Notes: generated from the letters alone by a model not told the origin. A stretch of DNA of 64,000 nucleotides from Parasedimentitalea psychrophila (GCF_030285785.1 NZ_CP127247.1:1139501-1203500); one strand, 5' to 3'. Positions 46,064 to 56,792 are shown, counted from the first letter of the stretch. A program made the numbers and translations.

Positions 46064-47533
46064 ATGATCCGATTTGGCAACATACTTGCATTTTCCCTGG
46101 CTCTCGTGATGGGCTCGGCAGCACTGGCGCAGGATGGCCCGGTGATTTCAACCCAGGACGAAATCGGCGGTGTTTATGAAGGCACCTTTCGCGGCGGGCT
46201 ACAGCATGGCACCGGCACCTATCGGCTGCCCAACGGGTATGAATATTCAGGCGATTGGGTTGATGGCGAGGTTCTCGGCCAGGGGGTTGCGCGTTTTCCC
46301 AATGGATCTGTCTATGAAGGCGCCTTTGCCAAGGGCAAACAAGAGGGGCTGGGCAAGATCACCTTCTCAGACGGGGGCACCTTTGAGGGCAACTGGGCCG
46401 ATGGTGTCATCAACGGTCAGGGCATCTCTATCTACGCCAATGGGGTGCGCTACGAAGGGGGCTTTGTAGATGGCCAGCACTCCGGTCACGGCACCATGCA
46501 AAACCCCGGCGGCTATGAATATGACGGCGAATGGGTGAACGGCAGAAAAGAGGGCAAGGCAGTGATCTCCTATCCCAATGGTGCGGTTTATAAAGGCGAT
46601 GTGCTGGCGGGCAAGCTGCATGGCCAGGGCAAACTGACCCTGCCTGACGGGTTGATCTACGACGGCAGCTGGGCCGACGATCAGATGCATGGCACCGGGG
46701 TTCTGACACTGCCCAATGGCGATATCTATGAGGGGCCACTGGACGCCGGGCGGCGGCATGGGCAAGGCAAACAGACCTATGCCAGCGGCGATATTTACAC
46801 CGGCAACTACAACAACGATCTGCGCCATGGTCAGGGCATATTTTCTGGCACCGACGGATATGTCTACACCGGTGCCTGGCAGGGCGGCCAAATTGAGGGC
46901 CAGGGCCATGTGACCTATTCGGACGGCTCGGTCTATGAGGGCCAGTTCCGCGCCGATCTGCCCGATGGTCAGGGGAAGATCACCTACCGGGATGGATCGA
47001 CCTATGAGGGCGACTGGATCGCGGGCGTTATCGAAGGCCAGGGCACCGCCACATACCCCAACGGGCTGATCTATACAGGCGCCTTCAAGAATGCGCGCAA
47101 CCACGGTCAGGGTGTCATGACCTATACCGACGGCTATCGCTATGATGGCAACTGGCAAAACAGTGTGCGCCATGGTGAGGCCAGGGTCACCTATGCCGAC
47201 GGCTCAATTTACACCGGCGCGTTTTACGAAGGGCAGCGCCATGGCAACGGCAAAATCGAAAGGCCGGACGGGTTCGTTTACCAGGGTGACTGGCAGCAGG
47301 GTAAAATCAGTGGTCAGGGTGTTGCCACCTATGCCAATGGCGACGTTTATGAGGGATATTTTCTGAACAGCAAGCGTCAGGGTTCTGGCACCATGCGTTA
47401 TGCCACCGGCGAAGAGGACAGCGGCAGTTGGGACAATGGTGCACTGGGGGGCGCGTCCGGTGAAGCGGTGAGTGGTGAGCCGTCGGATACCGCAGACACA
47501 AGTAACACGGGTACAAATGACGCTGGCAACTAA
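46064..47533 (+). CDS. Secreted MORN-repeat protein
   Basis: Predicted 489 residues. A signal peptide (MIRFGNILAFSLALVMGSAALAQ) precedes 18 consecutive repeats of exactly 23 residues of the form YxGxxxxGxxxGxGxxxxxxG, for example SVYEGAFAKGKQEGLG, plus a degenerate nineteenth, and a Ser/Thr/Asp-rich tail. MORN repeats form an elongated beta-hairpin solenoid that can bind lipids or act as a scaffold. The ATG at 46064 is chosen because AGAGG precedes it and it gives the signal peptide; 15 upstream codons are open. Confidence 0.9.
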   Translation: MIRFGNILAFSLALVMGSAALAQDGPVISTQDEIGGVYEGTFRGGLQHGTGTYRLPNGYEYSGDWVDGEVLGQGVARFPNGSVYEGAFAKGKQEGLGKITFSDGGTFEGNWADGVINGQGISIYANGVRYEGGFVDGQHSGHGTMQNPGGYEYDGEWVNGRKEGKAVISYPNGAVYKGDVLAGKLHGQGKLTLPDGLIYDGSWADDQMHGTGVLTLPNGDIYEGPLDAGRRHGQGKQTYASGDIYTGNYNNDLRHGQGIFSGTDGYVYTGAWQGGQIEGQGHVTYSDGSVYEGQFRADLPDGQGKITYRDGSTYEGDWIAGVIEGQGTATYPNGLIYTGAFKNARNHGQGVMTYTDGYRYDGNWQNSVRHGEARVTYADGSIYTGAFYEGQRHGNGKIERPDGFVYQGDWQQGKISGQGVATYANGDVYEGYFLNSKRQGSGTMRYATGEEDSGSWDNGALGGASGEAVSGEPSDTADTSNTGTNDAGN

Positions 47534-47542
47534 GCCAGCGTC
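47519..47542 (+). terminator. Hairpin spanning the MORN gene stop codon
   Basis: GACGCTGGC (47519-47527) pairs perfectly with GCCAGCGTC (47534-47542); the stop codon TAA lies in the loop. A stem is likely at the 3' end of this mRNA. Confidence 0.55.
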
Positions 47543-47556
47543 AGCCAGTGGCAGGC

Positions 47557-47576
47557 GGTGCGTGCAAGCACGCACC
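47557..47576. repeat. GGTGCGTGC-AA-GCACGCACC palindrome
   Basis: A perfect 9-bp inverted repeat with a two-base loop, followed by CTAC. I recall the same GTAGGGTGCGTGCTTGCAC-type sequence as a dispersed palindrome in many proteobacteria. It lies between convergent genes and may also stop transcripts. Confidence 0.55.
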
Positions 47577-47587
47577 CTACAGTAACC

Positions 47588-48265
47588 TCAACCGATCCGA
47601 ATGCGGCTGAGGTGGTCGGGCATCGCCAGACCCTGCAGGTTCGCCGGGTCCGGCTCGGGGGGATGCAACTGCAGTGACATCGGCACCACCCCAGCCCAGA
47701 TCGCCAAGGCGTAATCTTCGTCATCATCCACCGGCGGCCCACTTCGCAGCTTGGCGGCCCCTTCGGTGATTGGCATCCGCAGCACCGTTGTCGCCTTGAC
47801 CTCTTGATCCGTCATCGGCCGCAGGGTTTCCCAGCGGCCGGGAAAGATCATCTCGACCATGGTTTTCAGATGTGCCTGTTTGGCGGCGGTGTCTGTCACC
47901 TTTTGCGGACGTCCAAAGACCATCGCGGACCGGTGATTGACCGAGTGGTGAAAGGCCGAGCGTGCCAGCACATAACCGTCCAGCACGGTGACGGTCAGGC
48001 AGACATCCGCCGCCTCCATTGCGCGAATGGCGCGGCTGGCTGAGGAGCCGTGCCAATAGATGTGATCGCCCTCGCGCCATTGCAGGGTTGGCAGCACCGA
48101 GGGCTTGCCGTCGATCTGATAGCCAATGTGGCACAGCGGCATCGCATCGAGCACCGCATGCAGGCTGTCGCGGTCATAAGATCCCTTCTCGTGGGCGCGG
48201 CGCAGGCGGCTGCGGTCGGTTTTGAGTGTGTCTGTCTTGAGACTGTCGGCGGAGGTCTGGCGCAT
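47588..48265 (-). CDS. Pyridoxamine 5'-phosphate oxidase-related flavin-nucleotide-binding protein
   Basis: Predicted 225-residue protein with the split-barrel flavin-binding fold of NimA/PNPOx-like proteins: RAHEKGSYDRDSLHAVLDAM, CHIGYQIDGKPSVLPTLQW, IYWHGSSASRAIRAM and the following FHHSVNHRSAMVFG. Such proteins bind FMN or a related cofactor; activity is unknown. It is divergent from a MocR-type PLP-dependent regulator with an 84-base shared control region, which suggests a link to vitamin B6 metabolism. Confidence 0.88.
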   Translation of the reverse strand: MRQTSADSLKTDTLKTDRSRLRRAHEKGSYDRDSLHAVLDAMPLCHIGYQIDGKPSVLPTLQWREGDHIYWHGSSASRAIRAMEAADVCLTVTVLDGYVLARSAFHHSVNHRSAMVFGRPQKVTDTAAKQAHLKTMVEMIFPGRWETLRPMTDQEVKATTVLRMPITEGAAKLRSGPPVDDDEDYALAIWAGVVPMSLQLHPPEPDPANLQGLAMPDHLSRIRIG

Positions 48266-48316
48266 CTGCTGGGCCCTTTATCAAGTTCATCAATTGGCTT
48301 GACGGATAGCCACAAT

Positions 48317-48338
48317 GTGGACTTCTATTAAGCTCCAC
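48317..48338. promoter_or_regulatory. Candidate MocR operator between divergent genes
   Basis: GTGGACTT (48317-48324) and AAGCTCCAC (48330-48338) form a near-palindrome around CTATT, just upstream of the mocR-like start at 48350. An adjacent small palindrome CCACAATGTGG covers 48310-48320. Such dyads are where MocR/PdxR proteins often bind. Inference only. Confidence 0.35.
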
Positions 48339-48349
48339 TTTTTGACATA

Positions 48350-49753
48350 ATGAGCAGTCCAATCATGCCTGACCTTGCCCGCCTGCTGTCCCCGAGTGCT
48401 GCGGCGCCGCGTTATTTGCAGATCAGCGCGGGATTGCGGGCGCAGATGACCGAAGGAAGCCTGAGCGCGGGCCGCCGCCTGCCCGCCTCGCGCGCCCTGG
48501 CACAGGACCTCGGGGTGGCCCGGTCCACGGTTGTCTTGGCCTATGACCAGCTGGTCGCCGAAGGCTATCTGGAAAGCCGCCGGGGATCGGGGATCTATGT
48601 CTGCGACATTGCGCCACTGACCACTCCCATGGCGGTAGCCGCTACGGCCACGGCGGTTGTCCCTGCCATCTCAGGACTATTGGCGCCGGGCACCCCGGAC
48701 CCGGAGGTCTTTCCGGTGCAGCCCTGGGCCAAAATCATCGCCCGGGTCGCGCGCATGGCGCCCAAGGCGCTGGTGCATCTTGACGATCCTTTTGGAGACC
48801 CTGAGCTACGGCAGCAGATTGCGGCATATGCTGGCAGGTGGCGCGGAATCACGGCGACGGCGGATCAGGTTCTGGTGACCAGTGGCGCCAGCGCCGGCCT
48901 GGAGCTGGCCTTGGCGCTGCTGGTCCGCGAGGGGCAACTGGCGCTGGAGGCTCCGGGCTATGTGCCCACCCAAATGTTTGCTGCGGCGCGGGGGTGGCAG
49001 GTTAACTGGATGCCGGTGACGGCATCGGGCGTGCAGCTGCCACCGCATCCTTCACCGGTGACAGTGCTGACCCCCTCGCACCAGTTTCCCTTGGGGGGCA
49101 GCCTGCCCATAGCGATGCGTCAGGCGTTCCTAAAAGCCGCTGCAGGCTGTGGTGGCTGGATCGTTGAGGATGATTTTGACAGCGAGTTTCGCTATGCAGG
49201 TCAGCCGCTCGCCGCTATGGCGGCGCTGGATCACGATGGTCGATGCATCTATGTCGGCACCTTCTCAAAAACCTTTTCCCATGCGCTGCGACTGGGCTAT
49301 CTGATCCTGCCGCCGGGGCTGGTTGACCGGTTTCGCGCCGCCCTGAGACACCCCACCAGCAGTGCCGCCGTTACCGCCCAACGACCCCTGGCCGACTTCA
49401 TGGCCTCGGGGCAATACGACCGGCATATCCGCCGCGCCCGACGGCTTTATGCCCAGCGCTACGGCGCTGCCGTAAAGGCGCTGGAGGGCTGGCCTGCTGA
49501 ACTGGGACAGTTCCGCAGGCACGAGGCCGGGATGCAAATCGCCCTGCATTTGGACCAAGCGCAGGATGAGCAAACCCTCGTCACCGCCGCCAATGCAGCC
49601 GGCTTTGCCATTCGCGGGCTGTCGGGCTGTGACCCGTCAGGTCAGGCACAGGGCTTGCTCATCGGGTTCTGTCAGTCGCAACCAGAAGACATTGCCGGTC
49701 AATATGACGCCCTGCGCGCGGTTCTTCAGGGCTGCAAAAATTCTGCCGATTGA
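48350..49753 (+). CDS. MocR-family (GntR-HTH / aminotransferase-fold) PLP-dependent regulator
   Basis: Predicted 467 residues. An N-terminal GntR winged helix (about residues 15-85: GRRLPASRALAQDLGVARST, VVLAYDQLVAEGYLESRRGS) is fused to a class I aminotransferase-like domain. The PLP lysine is in GTFSKTFSHALRLGYL, and SGASAGLELALAL and VEDDFDSEFRY are cofactor-contact regions. MocR proteins such as PdxR sense PLP and control B6 genes. Here the likely target is the divergent flavin-binding gene. Confidence 0.93.
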   Translation: MSSPIMPDLARLLSPSAAAPRYLQISAGLRAQMTEGSLSAGRRLPASRALAQDLGVARSTVVLAYDQLVAEGYLESRRGSGIYVCDIAPLTTPMAVAATATAVVPAISGLLAPGTPDPEVFPVQPWAKIIARVARMAPKALVHLDDPFGDPELRQQIAAYAGRWRGITATADQVLVTSGASAGLELALALLVREGQLALEAPGYVPTQMFAAARGWQVNWMPVTASGVQLPPHPSPVTVLTPSHQFPLGGSLPIAMRQAFLKAAAGCGGWIVEDDFDSEFRYAGQPLAAMAALDHDGRCIYVGTFSKTFSHALRLGYLILPPGLVDRFRAALRHPTSSAAVTAQRPLADFMASGQYDRHIRRARRLYAQRYGAAVKALEGWPAELGQFRRHEAGMQIALHLDQAQDEQTLVTAANAAGFAIRGLSGCDPSGQAQGLLIGFCQSQPEDIAGQYDALRAVLQGCKNSAD

Positions 49754-49792
49754 GGCTTTTCATTTACCAAAGGGGATGTATAAATCGCAGCC

Positions 49793-49879
49793 ATGATCAA
49801 CCGCGCACATATCCTTTCCCCTGCCGCTGCTGTTTGCAGCGCCTCGCTGCGTGGCCTACTGATCCTAACTCGCCTCTGA
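49793..49879 (+). CDS. leuL: Leucine-rich leader peptide upstream of leuA
   Basis: A 28-codon frame from ATG to TGA. The second half reads SLRGLLILTRL, with five leucines in its last ten codons and a sixth earlier (codons CTG, CTA, CTG, CTA, CTC near the end, including the rare CTA). It ends 79 bases before leuA, and its last codons overlap the first strand of a strong stem. This is the classic layout of leucine transcription attenuation. A TATAAA box at 49779-49784 lies so close that the leader may be translated without a ribosome site. Confidence 0.7.
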   Translation: MINRAHILSPAAAVCSASLRGLLILTRL

Positions 49880-49929
49880 GCGTGCCATTCGGCGCGTCCG
49901 CTCAGAGGGGATCGCCAGCGCGCCATTTG
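49873..49929 (+). promoter_or_regulatory. Attenuator-like alternative stems before leuA
   Basis: CCTCTGAGCG (49873-49882, covering the leader stop) pairs perfectly with CGCTCAGAGG (49899-49908). Alternatively GGCGCG (49891-49896) can pair with CGCGCC (49919-49924). The two pairings exclude each other, and the short repeats GCCATTCGGC and GCCATTTGGC add local hairpins. This fits ribosome-position-dependent control of leuA. A terminal U-tract is poor, so the terminator form is not certain. Confidence 0.55.
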
Positions 49930-49958
49930 GCTTAGGACAGACACGAAAGATACCCAAT

Positions 49959-51533
49959 ATGACTATGACATCTGACAAAGACCGCGTGGTGATCTTTGAC
50001 ACCACCCTGCGCGACGGCGAACAAAGCCCCGGCGCCACCATGACCCACAATGAAAAGCTCGAGATTGCCGGGCTGCTGGATGACATGGGCGTCGATATCA
50101 TCGAGGCCGGCTTCCCAATTGCATCTGAGGGCGATTTCAACGCCGTATCCGAGATTGCAAAGAACGCCACCAATAGCCGCATCTGCGGCTTGGCGCGTGC
50201 CAAGACCGGCGATATAGACCGCTGCTGGGAGGCGATAAGACACGCCGAGAAGAACCGCATCCATACCTTCATCGGCACCTCGCCGCTGCACCGCGCTATT
50301 CCAAACCTGACGATGGATGAGATGGCCGATGTGATCCACAAATCGGTCACCCATGCCCGCAACCTGTGCGACAACGTGCAGTGGTCGCCGATGGATGCCA
50401 CCCGCACCGAGTGGGACTATCTGTGCCGGGTGATCGAGATCGCCATCAAGGCCGGTGCCAGCACCATCAACATCCCCGACACGGTTGGTTACACGGCCCC
50501 GGTGGAAAGCGCTGAGCTGATCAAACGTCTGATCGAAACGGTGCCGGGCGCCGATGAGGTGATCTTTGCCACCCATTGTCACAATGACCTGGGCATGGCG
50601 ACGGCGAACTCGCTGGCAGCTGTGGCTGGCGGCGCGCGGCAGATCGAATGCACCATCAACGGGCTCGGCGAGCGGGCCGGCAATACCGCATTGGAAGAGG
50701 TGGTGATGGCGCTGAAAGTGCGCAATGACATCATGCCCTGGAGCACCGGCATCGACACCCGAAAGATCATGCATATCTCGCGCCGGGTGGCGGCGGTGTC
50801 CGGCTTTGCGGTGCAGTTCAACAAAGCGATTGTCGGTAAGAACGCCTTTGCCCACGAGTCTGGCATCCATCAGGACGGCATGCTTAAAAACGCCGAGACG
50901 TTCGAGATCATGCGGCCCTCGGATGTGGGGCTGTCCGGGACGTCATTGCCGCTGGGCAAACACTCGGGCCGGGCGGCGCTGCGCGACAAGCTGCAGCAGT
51001 TTGGCTTTGAGGTGGGTGACAACCAGCTCAGGGACGTCTTTGTGCGCTTCAAAGAGCTGGCCGACCGCAAGAAAGAGGTGTTTGACGACGATATCATCGC
51101 CCTGATGCGGTCCGGCGAGGATGCCGAGAATGATCATCTGCAGATCGTGTCGATGAAGGTGGTCTGCGGCACCGGCGGCCCGGCGGAAGCCACCATTGAG
51201 ATGGAGATCGACGGTCAGGATGTCAGCGCCACCGCCAGTGGCGACGGCCCGGTGGATGCCACCTTCAAGGCGATCCGGGAGATTCACCCCAACACCGCCC
51301 GCCTGCAACTGTATCAGGTGCAGGCGGTGACCGAGGGCACCGACGCCCAGGCCACGGTTTCGGTGCGGCTGGAAGAGGACGGCATGATTGCCACCGGTGA
51401 GAGCGCAAATACCGACACGGTTGTGGCCTCGGCCAAGGCCTATGTGAACGCGCTGAACCGGCTGATCATACGCCGTGGAAAAGTTGGTGAAGGTGCCGAC
51501 ACCCGCGAGATCTCGTATAAAGACGTCACCTGA
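49959..51533 (+). CDS. leuA: 2-isopropylmalate synthase
   Basis: Predicted 524-residue enzyme that condenses acetyl-CoA with 2-oxoisovalerate, the first committed step of leucine synthesis. The DRE-TIM catalytic domain shows FDTTLRDGEQSPGATM near the N-terminus, HCHNDLGMATANSLAA, and GNTALEEVVMAL. A C-terminal LeuA dimer domain (about residues 390-510) gives leucine feedback inhibition. Expression is probably also attenuated by the upstream leader peptide. A strong terminator follows. Confidence 0.97.
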   Translation: MTMTSDKDRVVIFDTTLRDGEQSPGATMTHNEKLEIAGLLDDMGVDIIEAGFPIASEGDFNAVSEIAKNATNSRICGLARAKTGDIDRCWEAIRHAEKNRIHTFIGTSPLHRAIPNLTMDEMADVIHKSVTHARNLCDNVQWSPMDATRTEWDYLCRVIEIAIKAGASTINIPDTVGYTAPVESAELIKRLIETVPGADEVIFATHCHNDLGMATANSLAAVAGGARQIECTINGLGERAGNTALEEVVMALKVRNDIMPWSTGIDTRKIMHISRRVAAVSGFAVQFNKAIVGKNAFAHESGIHQDGMLKNAETFEIMRPSDVGLSGTSLPLGKHSGRAALRDKLQQFGFEVGDNQLRDVFVRFKELADRKKEVFDDDIIALMRSGEDAENDHLQIVSMKVVCGTGGPAEATIEMEIDGQDVSATASGDGPVDATFKAIREIHPNTARLQLYQVQAVTEGTDAQATVSVRLEEDGMIATGESANTDTVVASAKAYVNALNRLIIRRGKVGEGADTREISYKDVT

Positions 51534-51555
51534 GTGGTGACGTCAGGATAGAGAG

Positions 51556-51585
51556 GGGCCATCCATCTGGGTGGCCCTTTTTGTT
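51556..51585 (+). terminator. Rho-independent terminator after leuA
   Basis: GGGCCATCC (51556-51564) pairs with GGGTGGCCC (51569-51577) around ATCT and is followed by TTTTTGTTT. It starts 22 bases after the leuA stop. Confidence 0.92.
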
Positions 51586-53350
<1,765 letters not shown>

Positions 53351-53405
53351 GGGTCTTACCTTTCGCCATCTATGGGGTGCCATCTAAGTACCCAGGAGGA
53401 GCCCC

Positions 53406-54320
53406 TTGGCCAAAGATCGATCCCAGCGCGAAGACTACGGCACCCCGCTGAAGCGATTGCTGGTTGTGGTAACCTGTCTCTGTCTGGCGCTGATCTTCAT
53501 TGTCTGGCGCATCGATAGCCCCAGGGTCGAGCGATTCCGGGCTCAGGTCGTCGATGCCGTGGTGCCCAACATGGAATGGGCAATGGTGCCGGTGATCGGC
53601 ACCATCAATCTGGTGCGCGACTTTCAATCTTATCAGCGATTGTCCAAACAAAACCGCGAGTTGCGGTCCGAGTTGCGGCGGATGCAGGCCTGGAAAGAGG
53701 CGGCGCTGCAACTGGAGCAGGAAAATGCCCGGCTGCTGGATCTCAACAATGTACGGCTGGATGCGCGGCTGACCTATATCACCGGCGTGGTGATGGCCGA
53801 CAGTGGCTCTCCGTTTCGCCAGTCTGTGCTGCTGAATGTCGGGTCGCGTGACGGGGTGCGCGATGGTTGGGCGGCGATGGATGGGATTGGCCTGGTGGGG
53901 CGGATCTCGGGGACCGGGCGCAATACGGCGCGGGTGATCCTGTTAACCGATGCCGCCAGTTCGGTGCCCGCGACGATCCAGCCCTCGGGCCAGAATGCGC
54001 TGATTGCCGGCGACAACAGCGCCGCTCCGATAATCGATTTCCTGGAAAACCCGGACAAACTGCGCCCCGGTGACCGGGTGATAACCTCGGGCGATGGCGA
54101 TGTATTCCCGGCCGGGCTATTGATTGGCCAGGTGGCCAGCGACCCCTCTGGCCGTTTGCGGGTGCGCCTGTCTGCCGATTATGAGCGGCTGGAGTTTCTG
54201 CGCGTGCTGCGCCACCATGGCACCGAAGGCATCAATACCCCCGGAGGGCTGGTGACGCCGCCACCCGGGGCGCCCCTGCCGCGCCCCCGCCCCAAGAGCC
54301 TGGGGACCGACAATGGCTAA
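53406..54320 (+). CDS. mreC: Rod shape-determining protein MreC
   Basis: Predicted 304-residue bitopic protein. One transmembrane helix (LLVVVTCLCLALIFIVW, about residues 17-33) is followed by a coiled coil (SYQRLSKQNRELRSELRRMQ to LEQENARLLDL) and a periplasmic beta domain (VVMADSGSPFRQSVLLNVGS), ending in a Pro-rich tail. It starts with TTG at 53406, fixed by a strong AGGAGG 6 bases upstream. MreC links MreB to PBP2. Its end overlaps mreD by 8 bases. Confidence 0.96.
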   Translation: MAKDRSQREDYGTPLKRLLVVVTCLCLALIFIVWRIDSPRVERFRAQVVDAVVPNMEWAMVPVIGTINLVRDFQSYQRLSKQNRELRSELRRMQAWKEAALQLEQENARLLDLNNVRLDARLTYITGVVMADSGSPFRQSVLLNVGSRDGVRDGWAAMDGIGLVGRISGTGRNTARVILLTDAASSVPATIQPSGQNALIAGDNSAAPIIDFLENPDKLRPGDRVITSGDGDVFPAGLLIGQVASDPSGRLRVRLSADYERLEFLRVLRHHGTEGINTPGGLVTPPPGAPLPRPRPKSLGTDNG

Positions 54321-54852
54321 CACCTCGCCTGCGCATGTCTGGATCATGCGGGCTGCGTTCCCGGCGCTGGCCCTGCTGATCATGTTTTTCCACCTGTTGC
54401 CGCTGGATACGGTTCCGCGCAAATGGGCGCCGCCTGATCTGCTGGTGGCCTCGGCATTGGCCTGGTCGCTGCGCCGCCCGGACTATCTTCCGACTGTGTT
54501 GCTGGCGGTGACACTGTTGCTGGCGGACCTGATGTTTCAAAGACCCCCCGGGTTGCTGGCATTGCTTGTGCTGTTGGCATGCGAGTACCTGAAGCCCCGC
54601 GCCCTGAGCCACCGCGATACCGGTTTTGCCGCCGAGTGGCTTTCGGTCAGCCTGGTCCTGACCGCAATTACCGTGCTCAACCGCATGGCGCTGGCGCTGG
54701 TGGGCGTGCAGCAAGCGCCGTTTGGTTTGATCCTGATACAGATGATACTGACCATTGCCGCCTATCCCTTGGTGGTGCTTGTCAGTCAGTCTATTCTGGG
54801 GGTGCGCCGGATGAGCTCGACTGAGCTTGAGACCCTGGGAATACGCCTATGA
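54313..54852 (+). CDS. mreD: Rod shape-determining protein MreD
   Basis: Predicted 179-residue inner-membrane protein with about five hydrophobic helices (AFPALALLIMFFHLLPLDTV, LPTVLLAVTLLLADLMF, GLLALLVLLACEYL). Sequence is poorly conserved, as usual in MreD, and position between mreC and mrdA supports the call. Overlaps mreC by 8 bases and mrdA by 4. Confidence 0.92.
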   Translation: MANTSPAHVWIMRAAFPALALLIMFFHLLPLDTVPRKWAPPDLLVASALAWSLRRPDYLPTVLLAVTLLLADLMFQRPPGLLALLVLLACEYLKPRALSHRDTGFAAEWLSVSLVLTAITVLNRMALALVGVQQAPFGLILIQMILTIAAYPLVVLVSQSILGVRRMSSTELETLGIRL

Positions 54853-56792
54853 AACGCAACCCAAAAGAACTGGAAACCACCCATCGCACTCTTAGTCGCC
54901 GGGCTCTGTTGCTGGGCGGTTTTCAGCTGGTCTTTGCCGGTGGTCTGGCGATGCGGATGCGTCACCTGCAGGTGGATCAGGCCGACCAGTTCCGGCTGCT
55001 GGCGGAAGAGAACCGCATCAACATCCGGCTGCTGGCCCCGGCCCGGGGTGAAATCTTTGACCGCAATGGCATTGCGCTGGCCCGCAATTCCCCCTCTTAC
55101 CGCATCATCATTGTCCCCGAAGATGCAGGCGACGTCGACAAGGTGATCAAGGATCTATCGCGGCTGATCGAGATTGATCCCAAGGATCTGGAACGCGCCA
55201 TTGCCGAGATGCGCCGCTCGCCGCCGTTTCTACCGGTGACCCTGGCAGATCAGATCGACTGGCAGGAAATTTCAAAGGTGGCGGTGAATGCCCCGGCCCT
55301 GCCCGGCATCACCCCCGAGGTTGGTCTGGCCCGGATCTATCCCCGGCGGGCGGATTTTGCCCATGTGGTTGGCTATGTCGGCCCGGTTTCCGATTATGAT
55401 CTGGACCAGATCACCGACCCGGAGCCCATCCTGCGGATCCCCCGCTTTCAGATCGGCAAGGTCGGCTTTGAGGCGAAGCGCGAAGACATGCTGCGGGGCA
55501 AGGCCGGCGCCAAGCGGGTAGAGGTCAATGCCACTGGTCGGGTGATGCGCGAGCTGGACCGCCGCGATGGCGTGGCCGGCGCGGATATGCAGCTCACCGT
55601 CGATGCCGAATTGCAAGGCTATGTTCAGGCTCGATTGGGCACTGAGAGCGCCAGCGCCGTGGTAATCGACTGCGAAAACGGTGATCTGCGCGCCATTTCC
55701 TCGGCCCCCAGTTTTGACCCCAACCTGTTTGTGCGCGGCATTTCAATTGCCGACTACCGGGAGCTGACCGAAAACACCTATCGGCCGCTGGCCAATAAAT
55801 CGGTACAGGGCACCTACCCGCCAGGATCGACCTTCAAGATGATTGTTGCACTGGCAGCGCTGGAAGAAGGCATTATTGGCACCGAGGAAACTGTTTGGTG
55901 CCCTGGCTATCTTGAGGTTGCGGGCCGTCGGTTCCACTGCTGGAAACGCGGCGGCCACGGCAATGTGGATCTGAACACCTCGCTGAAACGGTCTTGTGAT
56001 GTCTATTACTATGATCTGGCGCTGAAGGTCGGCATTGATAAAATTACCGCCATGGCGCAGCGCATGGGGTTGGGCATTCGCCATGATCTGCCGATGTCCG
56101 CCGTTGCCGCCGGGCTGACGCCGACCAAAGAGTGGAAAAGCCGCAATCGCGGGGAAGACTGGCTGATTGGCGACACCGCCAATGCCTCTATCGGGCAGGG
56201 CTTTATGCTGGCGTCACCGATGCAACTGGCGGTGATGACCGCGCGGCTGGCCACCGGGCGCAGCATTACGCCGCGGCTGATCAAATCCATCGATGGCATC
56301 GAACAGCCCAACGGCGCGGGGGTGCCCCTGGGGTTGAACGAAAACAATCTGCGCACCGTGCGCAAAGGCATGTTTTCAGTATCAAACGACCGGCGCGGCA
56401 CCGGGTATAAGTCTCGGATCATTGAAGAAACAATGCGTATGGCGGGCAAGTCCGGCACCAGCCAGGTCCGCAATATCACCGCCGCCGAACGCGCTGCCGG
56501 GGTGATCCGCAACAGGGATCTGCCCTGGGAACGGCGCGACCACGCGCTGTTTGTCAGCTTTGCCCCCTTTGATAATCCGAAATTTGCCATCGCGGTTATT
56601 GTCGAGCACGGCGGCGGAGGCTCCACAGCCGCCGCCCCGATTGTCCGCGATGTCATGCTGCAAGCGCTTTACGGTGGCACCCCGCCGCTGGCGGCCTATC
56701 CGAAGAAAGACCGCAATCGGATCAAAGCGCAGCAGGAGCGACTGGAGCGAGAACGCCCGGCTCGGCTGCAGGACGCGAGCGACCGCGCATGA
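54849..56792 (+). CDS. mrdA: Penicillin-binding protein 2 (elongasome transpeptidase)
   Basis: Predicted 647-residue class B PBP. An N-terminal membrane anchor (ALLLGGFQLVFAGGLAMRM) is followed by a pedestal domain with RGEIFDRNGIALARNSPSYR and a transpeptidase domain. The active-site S327-T-F-K330 is in YPPGSTFKMIVAL, SxD in LKRSCDVYYYD, and KSG (K534) in AGKSGTSQVRN. It cross-links lateral-wall peptidoglycan with RodA. It overlaps mreD and rodA by ATGA-type 4-base overlaps. Confidence 0.97.
   Translation: MKRNPKELETTHRTLSRRALLLGGFQLVFAGGLAMRMRHLQVDQADQFRLLAEENRINIRLLAPARGEIFDRNGIALARNSPSYRIIIVPEDAGDVDKVIKDLSRLIEIDPKDLERAIAEMRRSPPFLPVTLADQIDWQEISKVAVNAPALPGITPEVGLARIYPRRADFAHVVGYVGPVSDYDLDQITDPEPILRIPRFQIGKVGFEAKREDMLRGKAGAKRVEVNATGRVMRELDRRDGVAGADMQLTVDAELQGYVQARLGTESASAVVIDCENGDLRAISSAPSFDPNLFVRGISIADYRELTENTYRPLANKSVQGTYPPGSTFKMIVALAALEEGIIGTEETVWCPGYLEVAGRRFHCWKRGGHGNVDLNTSLKRSCDVYYYDLALKVGIDKITAMAQRMGLGIRHDLPMSAVAAGLTPTKEWKSRNRGEDWLIGDTANASIGQGFMLASPMQLAVMTARLATGRSITPRLIKSIDGIEQPNGAGVPLGLNENNLRTVRKGMFSVSNDRRGTGYKSRIIEETMRMAGKSGTSQVRNITAAERAAGVIRNRDLPWERRDHALFVSFAPFDNPKFAIAVIVEHGGGGSTAAAPIVRDVMLQALYGGTPPLAAYPKKDRNRIKAQQERLERERPARLQDASDRA

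Noticed and set aside
46019-47533. Periodic sequence that could suggest a CRISPR array or DNA tandem repeat
   Set aside because: The 69-base period comes from the 23-residue MORN protein repeats; the DNA units are too divergent and there are no spacers.
49932-50870. A 312-residue open frame opposite leuA
   Set aside because: It is the shadow of leuA, with no independent ribosome site or motifs.
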